From Brachybacterium endophyticum (GTDB lineage: Bacteria > Actinomycetota > Actinomycetes > Actinomycetales > Dermabacteraceae): DNA of 64,000 nt. The stretch spans positions 124,001 through 188,000 of the forward strand of contig NZ_QFKX01000001.1 in assembly GCF_003130585.1 (NCBI RefSeq), read 5' to 3'. The notes beneath the pieces are model-generated. The model was not told where the DNA came from. It worked only from the letters and a program-made list of their open reading frames with translations, and ran no database searches. The stretch's first letter is position 1. Every line of letters begins with the position of its first letter. The position numbers were made by a program, and so were the translations under genes. This document shows, in pieces, positions 34,701-43,078 of the stretch.

Positions 34701-35147
34701 CGTGCCGGTGCCGATGGTGGCCTCGGTCCCGGTCAGCGCCTCCAGATCCTCGGCGAGGGTCTCGGCGATCGCCCGCAGCTCCTCGTCCCCGGCGGGTACC
34801 AGCAGGCTGCCCTTCCACGAGAAGCGTCCGGCCTCCGCGCTCCAGGATCGCAGCGCAGGGATCGTGGTCGGGGTCTCGGCCGACGGGCCCGTCGGTGCGG
34901 CCGGGCCGGTGCCCCGGGGGCCACTCGTCTCGCCATGGGCGGAGGTGCCGCGGGACTGTGCAGCACCGGCTCCGAGAGCGGTGATCGCGGCGAGGCCCGC
35001 GAGCACGTGGCGACGGGCGGGGCCCGACGCGCCCGACGAGATGACGACCGACGAGGCAGGGCCCGTGGCGCCCTCGGCTGCGGGCGTTCGCGCGGCGGGG
35101 GACTCCTCGGCGTGGGAGCTCGGGGCAGGGTCGTTCGCGATGTGCAT
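31776..35147 (-). CDS. Secreted GH20 beta-N-acetylhexosaminidase with large C-terminal region
   Basis: A 1123-residue exoenzyme. An N-terminal Tat-like signal has A-R-R-H-V-L-A-G-L near residue 43 after a 40-residue leader. A GH20b-type domain (about 105-215) precedes the GH20 barrel (about 220-520), with catalytic Asp348-Glu349 in H-L-G-S-D-E-F-P-G-W and the substrate-assisted D-E pair of the family. About 550 residues follow with no cysteine-rich or known anchor motif, resembling beta-propeller/jelly-roll repeats. It releases GlcNAc/GalNAc from glycans outside the cell. GAAGGAGGA-type ribosome site at 35147 (AAGGAGGACAG). Divergent from the GlcNAc-type PTS gene, which would import the product. 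Confidence 0.87.
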   Translation of the reverse strand: MHIANDPAPSSHAEESPAARTPAAEGATGPASSVVISSGASGPARRHVLAGLAAITALGAGAAQSRGTSAHGETSGPRGTGPAAPTGPSAETPTTIPALRSWSAEAGRFSWKGSLLVPAGDEELRAIAETLAEDLEALTGTEATIGTGTDAVSGAILLSRGTESEHGPEAYGLTVAEGVSIEAAEAHGVFNGTRTLLQLLAADGEHASIPRGSAEDWPDKEVRGVLVDNTPRHFSRSWWTNLFRQMSYLKLNQTNLYIDGMGLDADERKQIDELAARYFIELVPQLNMPGHMAQILPAHPEFQLVNADGAKNPVALDLTNARAVDWALDRMEEHLEEFSAPEWHLGSDEFPGWPGTGADHPQLDEYAKERFGADATFADLFADFQNQANARVKKHGKKMLVWNDMIRASSVVTLDADVTVEYWIQHPDLPGLLSGPQIAERGNTLINSHVDFMYYDQSKRNLDPRDIYETFDPNHIALDDAVDPSAVRGARIAVWLAWINTPMESDLEVLSNIVPPMQALSQVLWGSPKPAESWSGFAGVRESVGEAPGLTALTENTIQADPAIAHDAEGRLVTAAVDASGNLRLARQIVPGLTRYDVTVLAEDADGSPLLATDDEDALVLASRTTAGDLLLGLEKAPADGRLDLSRPALKADAIALSGRVALTREGSDLHAITIGDERAETIAENVAGTPSAASDGERTVVLARPAGSTDDPAAGMVLVRGAGTSWEATTVDGPVFASDPLLLAHEDQLRVLAIDADGGMQLGTPDGDALAWEQLGTGAAGEPAGGVGPDGRVHAAWRTRDGSLMHADVTDGAAEPTTATTDAIGDPTLGFAKDGGVRLLVRTGRCTLRVAALSGSTWETAELAESTVGRAPITWDSPGRPAYVTATSYGDLQTGTQWGKIGDWGRDFVIGTISTPSDDLLPSALKSTQLSDSFAKDTSSRITVLTPDGSKPAPEPQVGGGRLAVSGDSAFFTLLTWDQMLDAGEMSIEVEVDELLDEAAEENSLLVGVARDEKTYALLRYDAAEQRIGFEVVADGELMSDGAGGSVPVVLDAGDRLAMTVSGTWMAAAVQHQGIWSRVHAGVLNAPVDMTDETVRADYRVAAGLRGDAGTLAIGELVARTR

Positions 35148-35682
35148 CTGTCCTCCTTGACGTGGTGATGCCGTCGTGACCTGGGGAGAGGGATGGGGGG
35201 TGGGAAGAGGTGGCGCACGCGGCGGATCGACGTCGATCGACCGCGGTGTGGGGGACGAGCGGGGGAGGGACGGCAGCCGACGATCGGCTGCTCGGCGCAG
35301 CGGGCGCACCGGCGCGCACACCGCCCGGTCGCACGAGGGCACAGCGCTCCCGTGCGAGTAATCGATTTCTGCTCACCGTATGGGCGGAGGGGTCGGGGGT
35401 CAACGTGCGCAGGTGGTCCGGCGTGTGGCGCACGCGGGCGCGGGGCGTTCCGCGAGCGACGGCCATCCGGGCTCCACGGCGGAGCTGATGCCGGGCGCGG
35501 GTGAGACTCGACACCCGATGCTGCTTCAGGCGACAAAGAAGGCCACGTCAGCGAGAGATCGGGCTGCACGCGGCGGATGCGGACCCGCTCGATCCTGCAC
35601 AATCGGACCCGATTCTGACCGTTCTGCCGCCGATATGCCCATTTTCGAGCTGTGCGGCACCCGCTTCCCACCGAAGGCAACG
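35148..35682. promoter_or_regulatory. Divergent GH20 / PTS regulatory region
   Basis: A 535-bp gap with no credible gene. It contains AATCGATT at 35360-35367, the same core as the ABC operon operator at 48437. It also contains a dyad AATCGG-AC-CCGATT at 35601-35614, 69 bp before the PTS start. I found no convincing DasR-like site (ACTGGTCTAGACCACT type) and no clear TTGACA/TATAAT pair. Confidence 0.45.
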
Positions 35683-37656
35683 ATGCAGTTCCTCCAACGA
35701 CTCGGCAGGTCCCTCATGCTGCCCGTGGCGGTCCTCCCCGTCGCCGCGATCCTCTACGGCGTCGGCTACTGGATCCTCACCGTGACCGGCGACGACAGCA
35801 ACGTCGCCGGCGTCTTCCTCACCACTGCCGGCAACGCATTGCTGGAGAACCTGGCCCTGCTGTTCGCCATCGGTGTCTCGATCGGCATGGCGACCAAGTC
35901 CGACGGCACGTCGGCGCTCGCCGGACTCGTGTCCTGGCTGACGGTCACCACGATCCTGAGCCCCGAGAAGGTCGCGCTGTTCAAGGGGATCGACGTGTCC
36001 CGGGTGAACCCCGCCTTCGAGCAGTCCGAGAACGTGTTCGTCGGGATCCTGTGCGGCCTCATCGGCGCCTGGGCCTACGACCGTTTCAAGGACACCAAGC
36101 TGCCCGATGCGCTGTCGTTCTTCTCCGGCAAGAGGTCCGTCGCGATCGTCACCGCCGGCGTCTCGCTCGTGCTCGGCCTGGTGCTCTTCTTCGTGTGGCC
36201 GCTGGTGTACACCGGACTCGTCGCGTTCGGCGAGTTCATCCTGACCCTGGGGCCCGTCGGCGTGGGCATCTACGGATTCCTCAACCGCCTGCTGATCCCG
36301 TTCGGGCTGCACCACGCGCTGAACTCGGTGTTCTGGTTCGACGTCGCCGGCATCAACGACCTCAACAACTTCATGGGCGGTCAGGGCACCTATGGCGAGA
36401 CCGGGCAGTACATGGCCGGGTTCTTCCCGATCATGATGTTCGGCCTGCCCGGAGCCGCCCTCGCGATGTTCGTGACCGCCAAGACCAACCGGCGCAAGAT
36501 CGCCGCGGGCGTGCTGTTCTCGAGCGCGATCGCCTCGTTCCTGGTGGGCGTCACCGAGCCGCTCGAGTTCTCCTTCATGTTCCTCGCGCCCGGCCTCTAC
36601 GTCGTCCATGCCCTGTTCACCGGCATCTCGATGGCCGTCACCTCCGTGCTGCCGGTGCGCATGGGCTTCGGGTTCTCCGCCGGCCTGCTCGACCTCGGCC
36701 TGGGCTGGGTGAATCCGATGGCCCAGAACCCCTGGGCGCTGCCCGTGATGGGCGTCTTCTGGTTCCTCGTCTACTTTCTGTCCTTCCGCTTCATCATCCG
36801 GCGCTTCGACCTCAAGACCATCGGACGCGAGGACGGCGACCCCGAGGACGCGGACGACGAGTCGGCCGACTCCGCCTCCGGCGATGCGAAGTACCTCGCC
36901 ACGGCCACCGCCTTCCTCGCGGCCCTCGGCGGGAGCGCGAACATCCTGGACCTCGAGAACTGCGCGACCCGCCTGCGGATGCAGGTCGCCGACACCTCCG
37001 TCATCGACGAAGCCGCTTTGAAGAAGGCCGGCGCCGCGGGCACGATGAAGCCAGGGCGCGGCTCTGTCCAGGTCATCTACGGCCTGAACGTCCAGTTCGT
37101 GAAGGATGCGATGGACGATCTGATCAGCGGACGGCAGAAGCCCGTGGCGGACCCGGACGCGCAGATCGCTGCAGCCGGCGGGGCCGGTGACACGGCCGAC
37201 GGGTCCTCGGCCCAGGCCGGCGGAGGCGCCTCGACCGCGACCCGGACCACCCACCTGGTGCGCCTGCGTCAGCCCGTCGAGGGCACCGGGGTGCCGCTCG
37301 CCGACGTCCCTGATCAAACGTTCGCGCAGGAGATCATGGGCCCGGGTATCGCGGTGGAGCCGATCGACGGTGCGATCCTCGCCCCCGCCTCCGGCACCGT
37401 CCAGCACGTCTTCGACACCGGTCACGCGGTCGCCCTCAGCCTCGACGACGGCACGGAGGTGCTGATCCACGTCGGCCTGGACACCGTCGCGATGCAGGGA
37501 CAGGGCTTCACCGCGCTTGCCTCCGCCGGGGACCGTGTCGTCGCCGGCACGCCCTTGCTGCAGGTCGACCTGGAGGCGATCCGCGCTGCGGGACACCCGA
37601 CGATCACGCCGATCGTGGTGCTCAACGACAAGGACGCCGTGGTCGAGCTCGTGTGA
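35683..37656 (+). CDS. nagE: PTS N-acetylglucosamine-type EIICBA
   Basis: A 657-residue fused PTS permease. EIIC (1-390) has ten TM segments with G-L-H-H-A-L-N-S-V-F-W and T-E-P-L-E-F-S-F-M-F. EIIB has phospho-Cys427 in L-E-N-C-A-T-R-L-R. EIIA has phospho-His596 in V-L-I-H-V-G-L-D-T. The domain order C-B-A and the N-F-M-G-G-Q-G loop are those of NagE rather than the glucose (PtsG) or maltose types. It imports and 6-phosphorylates GlcNAc. An Ala/Gly linker separates IIB and IIA. The ATG at 35683 has AAGGC upstream. It is divergent from the GH20 exo-hexosaminidase, a coherent release-and-uptake pair. nagA/nagB are not in the window. Confidence 0.87.
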   Translation: MQFLQRLGRSLMLPVAVLPVAAILYGVGYWILTVTGDDSNVAGVFLTTAGNALLENLALLFAIGVSIGMATKSDGTSALAGLVSWLTVTTILSPEKVALFKGIDVSRVNPAFEQSENVFVGILCGLIGAWAYDRFKDTKLPDALSFFSGKRSVAIVTAGVSLVLGLVLFFVWPLVYTGLVAFGEFILTLGPVGVGIYGFLNRLLIPFGLHHALNSVFWFDVAGINDLNNFMGGQGTYGETGQYMAGFFPIMMFGLPGAALAMFVTAKTNRRKIAAGVLFSSAIASFLVGVTEPLEFSFMFLAPGLYVVHALFTGISMAVTSVLPVRMGFGFSAGLLDLGLGWVNPMAQNPWALPVMGVFWFLVYFLSFRFIIRRFDLKTIGREDGDPEDADDESADSASGDAKYLATATAFLAALGGSANILDLENCATRLRMQVADTSVIDEAALKKAGAAGTMKPGRGSVQVIYGLNVQFVKDAMDDLISGRQKPVADPDAQIAAAGGAGDTADGSSAQAGGGASTATRTTHLVRLRQPVEGTGVPLADVPDQTFAQEIMGPGIAVEPIDGAILAPASGTVQHVFDTGHAVALSLDDGTEVLIHVGLDTVAMQGQGFTALASAGDRVVAGTPLLQVDLEAIRAAGHPTITPIVVLNDKDAVVELV

Positions 37657-37738
37657 GCGGGGGTAACGTCCTCCTGGGCCGTAGCGGCCTGCGTCCGCAC
37701 GGAGCCGGCGCAGCGAGGCATCGCGGGAGGAGAGCACG

Positions 37739-38533
37739 ATGGGACTGCTGGCACAGCTGCCGCAGCTCGGCACCGCCGGGTGGGTGCTCGTCATCCTCGG
37801 GGCGCTCGTCGTCGGCTTCTCGAAGTCCGCGCTGCCGGGTGCCGGGACCATCGCCGTGGGCCTGTTCGCCTTCGCGCTGCCGCCCAAGGAGTCCACGGCC
37901 GCGCTGCTGCTCCTGCTGATCCTGGGCGATGCGACCGCGCTGTGGATGTACCGCCGTGAACCGGACTGGCGCACCCTGATCCGGCTGATCCCCAGCGTGC
38001 TCGTCGGCTTGGTGATCGGTGCGCTGTTCCTCGCCTTCGCCGATGCGAACGCCGTGCGCGGCGGCATCGGCGTAATCCTCCTGCTGCTGGTGGGCCTTAC
38101 CCTGTGGCGCCGACGGGCGGCGACGCTGCGCGCACGGCGCGCCGGGGACGCCGCCGCCGAGGAGCAGCCGGCCGTGGGCCGACTCGGACGGATCGGCTAC
38201 GGCTCCCTCGGCGGGTTCACGACCATGGTCGCCAACGCCGGCGGGCCACCGATGTCGATGTACTTCTACGCCATGCGGATGCCGGTGCTGACCTTCCTGG
38301 GCACCTCGGCGTGGTTCTTCGCGATCGTCAACATCCTCAAGCTCCCGTTCTCCGCCAGCCTGGGCTTGTTCAGCGTCCAGTACGCGCTGATGGACCTGTG
38401 CCTGGCGCCGCTGGTCATCGGTGGAGCGATCATCGGCCGACGGATCGCCGCGCGCGTCCCGCAGTCCGTGTTCGAGAAGGCGATCCTGGTGCTCACCGTG
38501 CTCAGTGCGCTCGCGCTCATCGTGGGCGTGTGA
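37739..38533 (+). CDS. TSUP-family permease (sulfite exporter TauE/SafE)
   Basis: A 264-residue membrane protein with eight hydrophobic segments. The repeated TSUP motif shows as L-V-V-G-F-S-K-S-A-L-P-G-A-G in the first half and G-G-F-T-T-M-V-A-N-A-G-G-P-P-M in the second. The family moves sulfite, sulfoacetate or other organosulfur anions. GGAGGAGAG precedes the ATG. It follows the PTS gene by 82 bp and precedes an aldo/keto reductase by 48 bp. No sulfur-metabolism neighbours identify a substrate. Confidence 0.88.
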   Translation: MGLLAQLPQLGTAGWVLVILGALVVGFSKSALPGAGTIAVGLFAFALPPKESTAALLLLLILGDATALWMYRREPDWRTLIRLIPSVLVGLVIGALFLAFADANAVRGGIGVILLLLVGLTLWRRRAATLRARRAGDAAAEEQPAVGRLGRIGYGSLGGFTTMVANAGGPPMSMYFYAMRMPVLTFLGTSAWFFAIVNILKLPFSASLGLFSVQYALMDLCLAPLVIGGAIIGRRIAARVPQSVFEKAILVLTVLSALALIVGV

Positions 38534-38581
38534 GGGCAGCGCGGTAACGTCGGGGATCATCCCGCGCTCGAAGGAGTCCTC

Positions 38582-39478
38582 ATGACTGCACACACCCTCG
38601 GCGGCACGCTGACCATCGGCGGCCGCGGCGTCCCTCGCATCGGGTACGGCATGGGCAGCCTGCACCGATCGGCGGAAGCGGCGGACGGTCACCAGGACGC
38701 CATCGGCGTGCTCGAGGCGGCCTACGACCTGGGCGTGCGGATGTTCGACACCGCCCACTTCTACGGTGACGGATTGGCGAACCAGCTGATTCGCGAGGCG
38801 CTCGGGACCCACCGCGACGAGCTGCTGATCGCGAGCAAGGTCGGCGCCCGCTCGACGCCCGAGGGGCCCTTCCCGATGGCCGCGGCGCAGAAGCCCTCCG
38901 AACTGCGGGACTCCGTCGAGATCAACTTGCGCACGCTCGAGACCGACCGCCTGGACCTCGTGTACATGCGGCGCATGGACGCCCAGCCCGGTCTGATCGC
39001 CGACGGCGACCAGCAGGTCCCGCTCGAGGACCAGCTCTCCGAGCTGCTGGCCCTGCGCGAGGAGGGGAAGATCCTGGGCATCGGCCTCAGCCACGTCTCC
39101 CTCGAGCAGCTGCGCACGGCCTACGGTCACGGCGCCGAGGTGCAGGCGGTGCAGAACATCTACGGGCTCATCGACCGTCACGACCAGGCGCTCCTGGACC
39201 TGTGCGCGGAGCAGGGCACGGCCTGGATCCCGTACTTCCCGCTGGGTGGAGGCTTCCACAATGCGCCGCGCGTGGCCGACGACGGGACGGTGCAGCGGAT
39301 CGCCGCCGCCAACGGGCTGACGGCCTCGCAGGTCGGCCAGGCCTGGCTGCTGCACTGCGCGCCGAACACGGCGCTGATCTCCGGGACCTCGCAGATCGCG
39401 CACCTGAAGGAGAACGTCGCTGCAGGGGATGTCCAGCTCAGCGACGAGGAGTGGAGCGAGCTCGACACGCTCGGGTGA
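38582..39478 (+). CDS. Aldo/keto reductase
   Basis: A 298-residue AKR barrel. The catalytic tetrad is largely visible: Asp in M-F-D-T-A, Tyr in H-F-Y-G-D-G, Lys in I-A-S-K-V-G; the fourth position is not a clear histidine. The NADPH-binding C-terminus has G-T-S-Q-I-A-H-L-K-E-N. Resembles the YajO/PdxI-like general aldehyde reductases. GAAGGAG precedes the ATG. Physiological substrate unknown. Confidence 0.87.
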   Translation: MTAHTLGGTLTIGGRGVPRIGYGMGSLHRSAEAADGHQDAIGVLEAAYDLGVRMFDTAHFYGDGLANQLIREALGTHRDELLIASKVGARSTPEGPFPMAAAQKPSELRDSVEINLRTLETDRLDLVYMRRMDAQPGLIADGDQQVPLEDQLSELLALREEGKILGIGLSHVSLEQLRTAYGHGAEVQAVQNIYGLIDRHDQALLDLCAEQGTAWIPYFPLGGGFHNAPRVADDGTVQRIAAANGLTASQVGQAWLLHCAPNTALISGTSQIAHLKENVAAGDVQLSDEEWSELDTLG

Positions 39479-39609
39479 GCGGGTGTGCGAGGGCCGAGGC
39501 GGCTGACCTCAGGGCGGGAGCCACCTATCCACAATTCCCGCGGATCGCTAGCGAGCGTCGCGTGGGCTGGTTACGGTGCTGGCACCCCTTTCTCTCCCCG
39601 GAAGCCGCC

Positions 39610-40236
39610 ATGACGACGACGCGACGCCTCCTCCCATCCCTTGCTGCCCTCACTCTGACCGCCGGTCTGCTCGCGGGCTGCGGTGGCAAGGAAGACCCCG
39701 AGACCACGAACGCCGGCGGCAGCGAGTCGACGACGTCTGCAGAGGCGTCGGACGGCGGCGGTGCCTCGAAGAGCCCGGAGCGCCCGGACGTGCCCAAGCC
39801 GGACCCCAAGGACTACCCGGGGATGAATGAGCACACCGAGAAGGGGGCGGAGCAGGCGTTTAAGTACTACTGGGACTTGGTCATGTGGGGGCACCAGACC
39901 GGTGACGCGGCGGACCTCAAGGGCCGGCAGACCGAAAATTGTGAACTCTGCACATCGCTTGTGGGCGATATCGAAAAGATCCGGCGGGACCAAACGCCGT
40001 GGTCCAAGACGACCTTTACTGACAAGCAGATTGAAACGGCTACTCCAGAGGGTCAAGAGTACGCATTCGTGTATTCGTTCGTAGTGGGCGAGCACGAGAA
40101 ACCGGTTAAGCGCAACAGCGAGAAGGTCCGTCGGTCCGACCCCACTGTTTATGCGGCTGCTGGCGGAGTTGTCTGGGGAAACGAGGGGTGGAAAGTCGAT
40201 GATGCCGGGGCGCATAACGAGCCGGTCGACCAGTGA
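39610..40236 (+). CDS. DUF6318 lipoprotein
   Basis: A 208-residue lipoprotein. The signal ends L-L-A-G-C (Cys21), a Ser/Thr/Glu linker follows to about residue 60, then the DUF6318 domain begins with H-T-E-K-G-A-E-Q-A-F-K-Y-Y-W-D. It includes a C-E-L-C pair and ends W-G-N-E-G-W-K-V. From about 39890 the base composition is clearly AT-richer than neighbours (e.g. AAAATTGTGAACTC), suggesting recent acquisition or fast divergence. The 3' end overlaps the next gene by 38 nt. This lipoprotein and the PKD-type protein form a recurrent pair in Micrococcales. Role unknown. Confidence 0.85.
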   Translation: MTTTRRLLPSLAALTLTAGLLAGCGGKEDPETTNAGGSESTTSAEASDGGGASKSPERPDVPKPDPKDYPGMNEHTEKGAEQAFKYYWDLVMWGHQTGDAADLKGRQTENCELCTSLVGDIEKIRRDQTPWSKTTFTDKQIETATPEGQEYAFVYSFVVGEHEKPVKRNSEKVRRSDPTVYAAAGGVVWGNEGWKVDDAGAHNEPVDQ

Positions 40237-41497
40237 TCGACGATTCCTCGGTCGAGCGCTGACAATTCTTGTCGCTGCATTTTTGCTTGGGTCGCCCTCT
40301 ACGACAAGTGCTTGGGGGGAAGGATCATCGGATGATTCGTCCGGGCAGCCTCAGGCGTCCAAGACGGAAGTTACAGGAAGTGCTGATGTGCGGGACGGTG
40401 GCTCCGGGGGTTTCGCTGGATACGCGAAGCGTAAAGCAGAGCAGCGAGGGGGCGCTCCTGATCGTCGCGCAGATCCGAAGGGACGGTCCGTGAAGGACTC
40501 AACGAAGGGATCGAAGAGCGACGAACACCGAGGTGGGGGTGCGGGTGCGGACTCGACGAGTAAGACCTCGTCCCATGCGGGTGGACCAAGCAAGGGGTCT
40601 GCCTCCAACGCGGTCTCTGATTTCGTCACAACGTGGAAGGACACGGACGATCCTGGGTACAAGTGCAGCAACGATCCCGGAAGGTTGAAGTGCGTTACCG
40701 ACCCGGGCGCGTGCTCTGATGCGAAGCTCCCGACGATCCGTGGCAGTGCCGTCGACATCTTCTACCTCGACTCTTCAGGCGGTGCAGCGCAGTCCGGACA
40801 GGGCGGTGAGGGCCAAACTCAAGTCGGAACGACGGCACGCAAGGGCACGAACGAGACCACCAGTGCGGGGGCGCGTTGCGTGGGCCCAGAGCAGCCGGCG
40901 GCGCCTGCACCGCAGCAGCGGGCAGCGGCGCCCGCAGCACCCGAGGCAGAGGAGCCCGAGCCCGTCGAAGTAATCGTCACGCAGGAGGACTTCGCGAAGC
41001 TCCCGGTGAAGGCGTCGGAGGCACATGCGGGCCCGGAAGGCGACTGGCTGCCCGCGAACATGGATCTGGTGCTGTTCGCGGAGTCCGGTGAGCAGGAGCT
41101 GCAGACGGATCTGCTGGATACACCGGTCACGATCCGGGCCACGCCGACCGAGTACCGGTGGGAGCTGGGGGACGGGAACGTGATCGTCACGGACGATCCT
41201 GGTCAGCCGTATCCGAGCAAGGACGTGACGGCGACCTATGACTACGAGGGTTGGTACGACGTCACTCTCACCACGACGTTCGAGGGCCAATTCTCCGTCG
41301 ACGGCGACGAGTGGCAGGACATCGACGGCACGGTCGAAGTGGAGTCGGCCCCTCAGGAGGTCTACTCGAAGTCCCTCGAGTCGCGCCTGGTGAACCCGAA
41401 CAAGCCGCACGACGAGAGCGAAGACCCGTTCATCCCGGAGCGCTCCGCAGACACCGAGGGTCGCCACGACCCCGGTGCGACCACCACCGCGATATGA
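40199..41497 (+). CDS. Secreted PKD-like domain protein, partner of DUF6318 lipoprotein
   Basis: A 432-residue exported protein. The signal peptide has the hydrophobic core A-L-T-I-L-V-A-A-F-L-L-G near residue 20. About 190 residues of Ser/Gly/Lys/Asp-rich sequence follow, with four cysteines around C-S-N-D and C-V-T-D. The C-terminal PKD-like beta-sandwich (about 290-390) has Y-R-W-E-L-G-D-G, A-T-Y-D-Y-E-G-W-Y-D-V-T-L-T-T-T in parts and W-Q-D-I-D-G-T. I chose the ATG at 40199 (GGGGTGGAAAG upstream) over an earlier ATG at 40151. Its first 250 nt share the lower GC of the DUF6318 gene; the PKD end is GC-rich. Function unknown; a wall-exposed binding module is plausible. Confidence 0.8.
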   Translation: MMPGRITSRSTSDRRFLGRALTILVAAFLLGSPSTTSAWGEGSSDDSSGQPQASKTEVTGSADVRDGGSGGFAGYAKRKAEQRGGAPDRRADPKGRSVKDSTKGSKSDEHRGGGAGADSTSKTSSHAGGPSKGSASNAVSDFVTTWKDTDDPGYKCSNDPGRLKCVTDPGACSDAKLPTIRGSAVDIFYLDSSGGAAQSGQGGEGQTQVGTTARKGTNETTSAGARCVGPEQPAAPAPQQRAAAPAAPEAEEPEPVEVIVTQEDFAKLPVKASEAHAGPEGDWLPANMDLVLFAESGEQELQTDLLDTPVTIRATPTEYRWELGDGNVIVTDDPGQPYPSKDVTATYDYEGWYDVTLTTTFEGQFSVDGDEWQDIDGTVEVESAPQEVYSKSLESRLVNPNKPHDESEDPFIPERSADTEGRHDPGATTTAI

Positions 41498-41575
41498 GCC
41501 CCCGCTCGGACGCCGATCTCGATGATGCGGTGACGGAAGACGGAGTCATCCCGAGCCCGCGTCGGTCGGCCGACC

Positions 41576-42907
41576 TCACGACTCCTTCTGGGCCGAACTC
41601 CCGGCACCCTCGCCGAGCGATCGTGTCGGCGCCGGGCCGTCCGCCAGGTGCAGCGCGAGCTCGCAGAACATCGCATCCGCCCAGGAGAACCAGGGCCGCG
41701 TGTACTGCTGCGGGTCGTCCACGTGGAACGACTCGTGCATGCGATCAGTGCCCGCATCGGTCGCGAGCAGCAGCTCGATGATCTCGCGACCACGCTCCGA
41801 TGTGCCCGTCAGGCCCTCGACGGCGAAGGCGATCGGCCAGACGTACTGCTCGGGCGTGTGCGGGCTGCCGATACCGGTGGCGGCCGACCCCGAATACCGA
41901 TAGGGGTTCGCCATGCCCAGGCAGAAACGACGTGTGGCCTCCGTCAGCTGGGGTTCCAGCACGTCGGGAGCGTCCAACGGCAGCGACAGCAGCGAGGGCA
42001 TGTTCGCGTCGTCCATCAGCAGCCGGCCACCCAGTCCGTCGACCTCGTAGGCGTAGATCTTCGCGCCCTCGTGGTCGACCACCCCGTAGCGGGCGACGCC
42101 GTCGAGGATCCTGGCGCGCAGCGCATCGGCGTCCTCGGCCAGCTGCGTGTCGTCGTAGACCGTGCGGGCGGCGTCGGCGATTGCGAGCAGGGCCTGAGCA
42201 GCCTGAAGGTTCGCCGGCACGTTGTACCCGAAGGTGCATGCGTCGTCGGAGGGGCGGAAGCCGCTCCAGGTCATCCCGGTGACGGCGACCGGCGTCCCCA
42301 GACCGTCGCGCGCCAGGGTCTCGGTGGGGATCCCGATGTCGCGCACGAAGCGGTAGCCGGAGTTCTTCTCGTGGTCGGTCTCGAGCTCCCACTGGTCGAC
42401 GACCGTGCGCAGCACCTCGTGGCCGAGGTCGTCGAACAGGTCGTCCCGGCCGGTGATCCGCAGCAGCCGGTGGGCGAAGATGATCGGGAACGCGAGCGAG
42501 TCGACCTCGTACTTCTGCTCCCAGATCAGCGGATCGGTGCACAGGTCGTCGGAATCGTGGTGGGCGCCGCTCGCCGAGAGGTTCGCCGAGTTGGCGTACG
42601 GGTCGTGCGCGATCATCCGCAGCTGTCGGCGCACCACCGCGGCCAGCAGATCCGCCAACGGCTCGCAGTCCGCGGCCAGGCGGAGGTAGGGGAACATCTG
42701 CGTGGTCGAGTCCCGCAGCCACATCGCGGGGATGTCCCCGGTGATGACGAACGCGGTGCCGTCGTCGGCCAGGGTGATCGTGTCCGCCAGCGTGCGCAGC
42801 AGAGCCTGCTCGACGACGCTCGCGGCGCGCTCGCCGAGCTCGGCACGCACACGATCGGCGGCGGAGCGCAGGGCGTCGACGATCCGGGGTTTCACGCTGA
42901 AGCTCAC
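41576..42907 (-). CDS. GH125 exo-alpha-1,6-mannosidase
   Basis: A metal-independent (alpha/alpha)6-barrel mannosidase of GH125. The family signature P-A-M-W-L-R-D-S lies near residue 60, with H-D-S-D-D-L and W-E-Q-K-Y-E-V-D-S-L-A, then W-S-G-F-R-P-S-D-D and, near the end, E-S-F and R-P-W-F-S-W-A-D-A. No signal peptide is seen, so it acts on imported oligosaccharides in the cytoplasm, trimming alpha-1,6-mannose from N-glycan cores or yeast mannan. I took the GTG at 42907 (443 aa). The frame is open to 43000, with a low-complexity His/Pro leader. It lies 171 bp after the Gfo/Idh/MocA gene, same strand, likely in the same regulon. Confidence 0.85.
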   Translation of the reverse strand: MSFSVKPRIVDALRSAADRVRAELGERAASVVEQALLRTLADTITLADDGTAFVITGDIPAMWLRDSTTQMFPYLRLAADCEPLADLLAAVVRRQLRMIAHDPYANSANLSASGAHHDSDDLCTDPLIWEQKYEVDSLAFPIIFAHRLLRITGRDDLFDDLGHEVLRTVVDQWELETDHEKNSGYRFVRDIGIPTETLARDGLGTPVAVTGMTWSGFRPSDDACTFGYNVPANLQAAQALLAIADAARTVYDDTQLAEDADALRARILDGVARYGVVDHEGAKIYAYEVDGLGGRLLMDDANMPSLLSLPLDAPDVLEPQLTEATRRFCLGMANPYRYSGSAATGIGSPHTPEQYVWPIAFAVEGLTGTSERGREIIELLLATDAGTDRMHESFHVDDPQQYTRPWFSWADAMFCELALHLADGPAPTRSLGEGAGSSAQKES

Positions 42908-43078
42908 CTGCGCAAGAGTATGCGGAAAGCGCTGAGGCGGGCGAAGGGTTTCATGGTGCCTGTGGAGGCACGCGGCCAGCACGTGGGCAGGTGTCGCCAC
43001 AGGGCGGCGGCGCCGGCCGTTCTGGAACCCCCGTCCCGACGACCTGGCGCTCGCCGCCCGCCTCCCGACTGCACCGCC

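Noticed and set aside
33142-35514. Very long open frame on the minus strand overlapping the GH20 gene in another frame
   Set aside because: Arg/Ala/Pro-rich product with no domain; a by-product of high GC third positions in the real gene.
35148-35682. DasR operator expected between hexosaminidase and GlcNAc PTS genes
   Set aside because: No sequence close to the ACTGGTCTAGACCACT consensus was found; only isolated TGGTC half-sites.
41497-41781. Possible third gene starting ATGAG at the stop of the PKD protein gene
   Set aside because: Start overlaps the stop neatly, but the product is Arg/Ser/Pro-rich and runs into the antisense of the GH125 gene.
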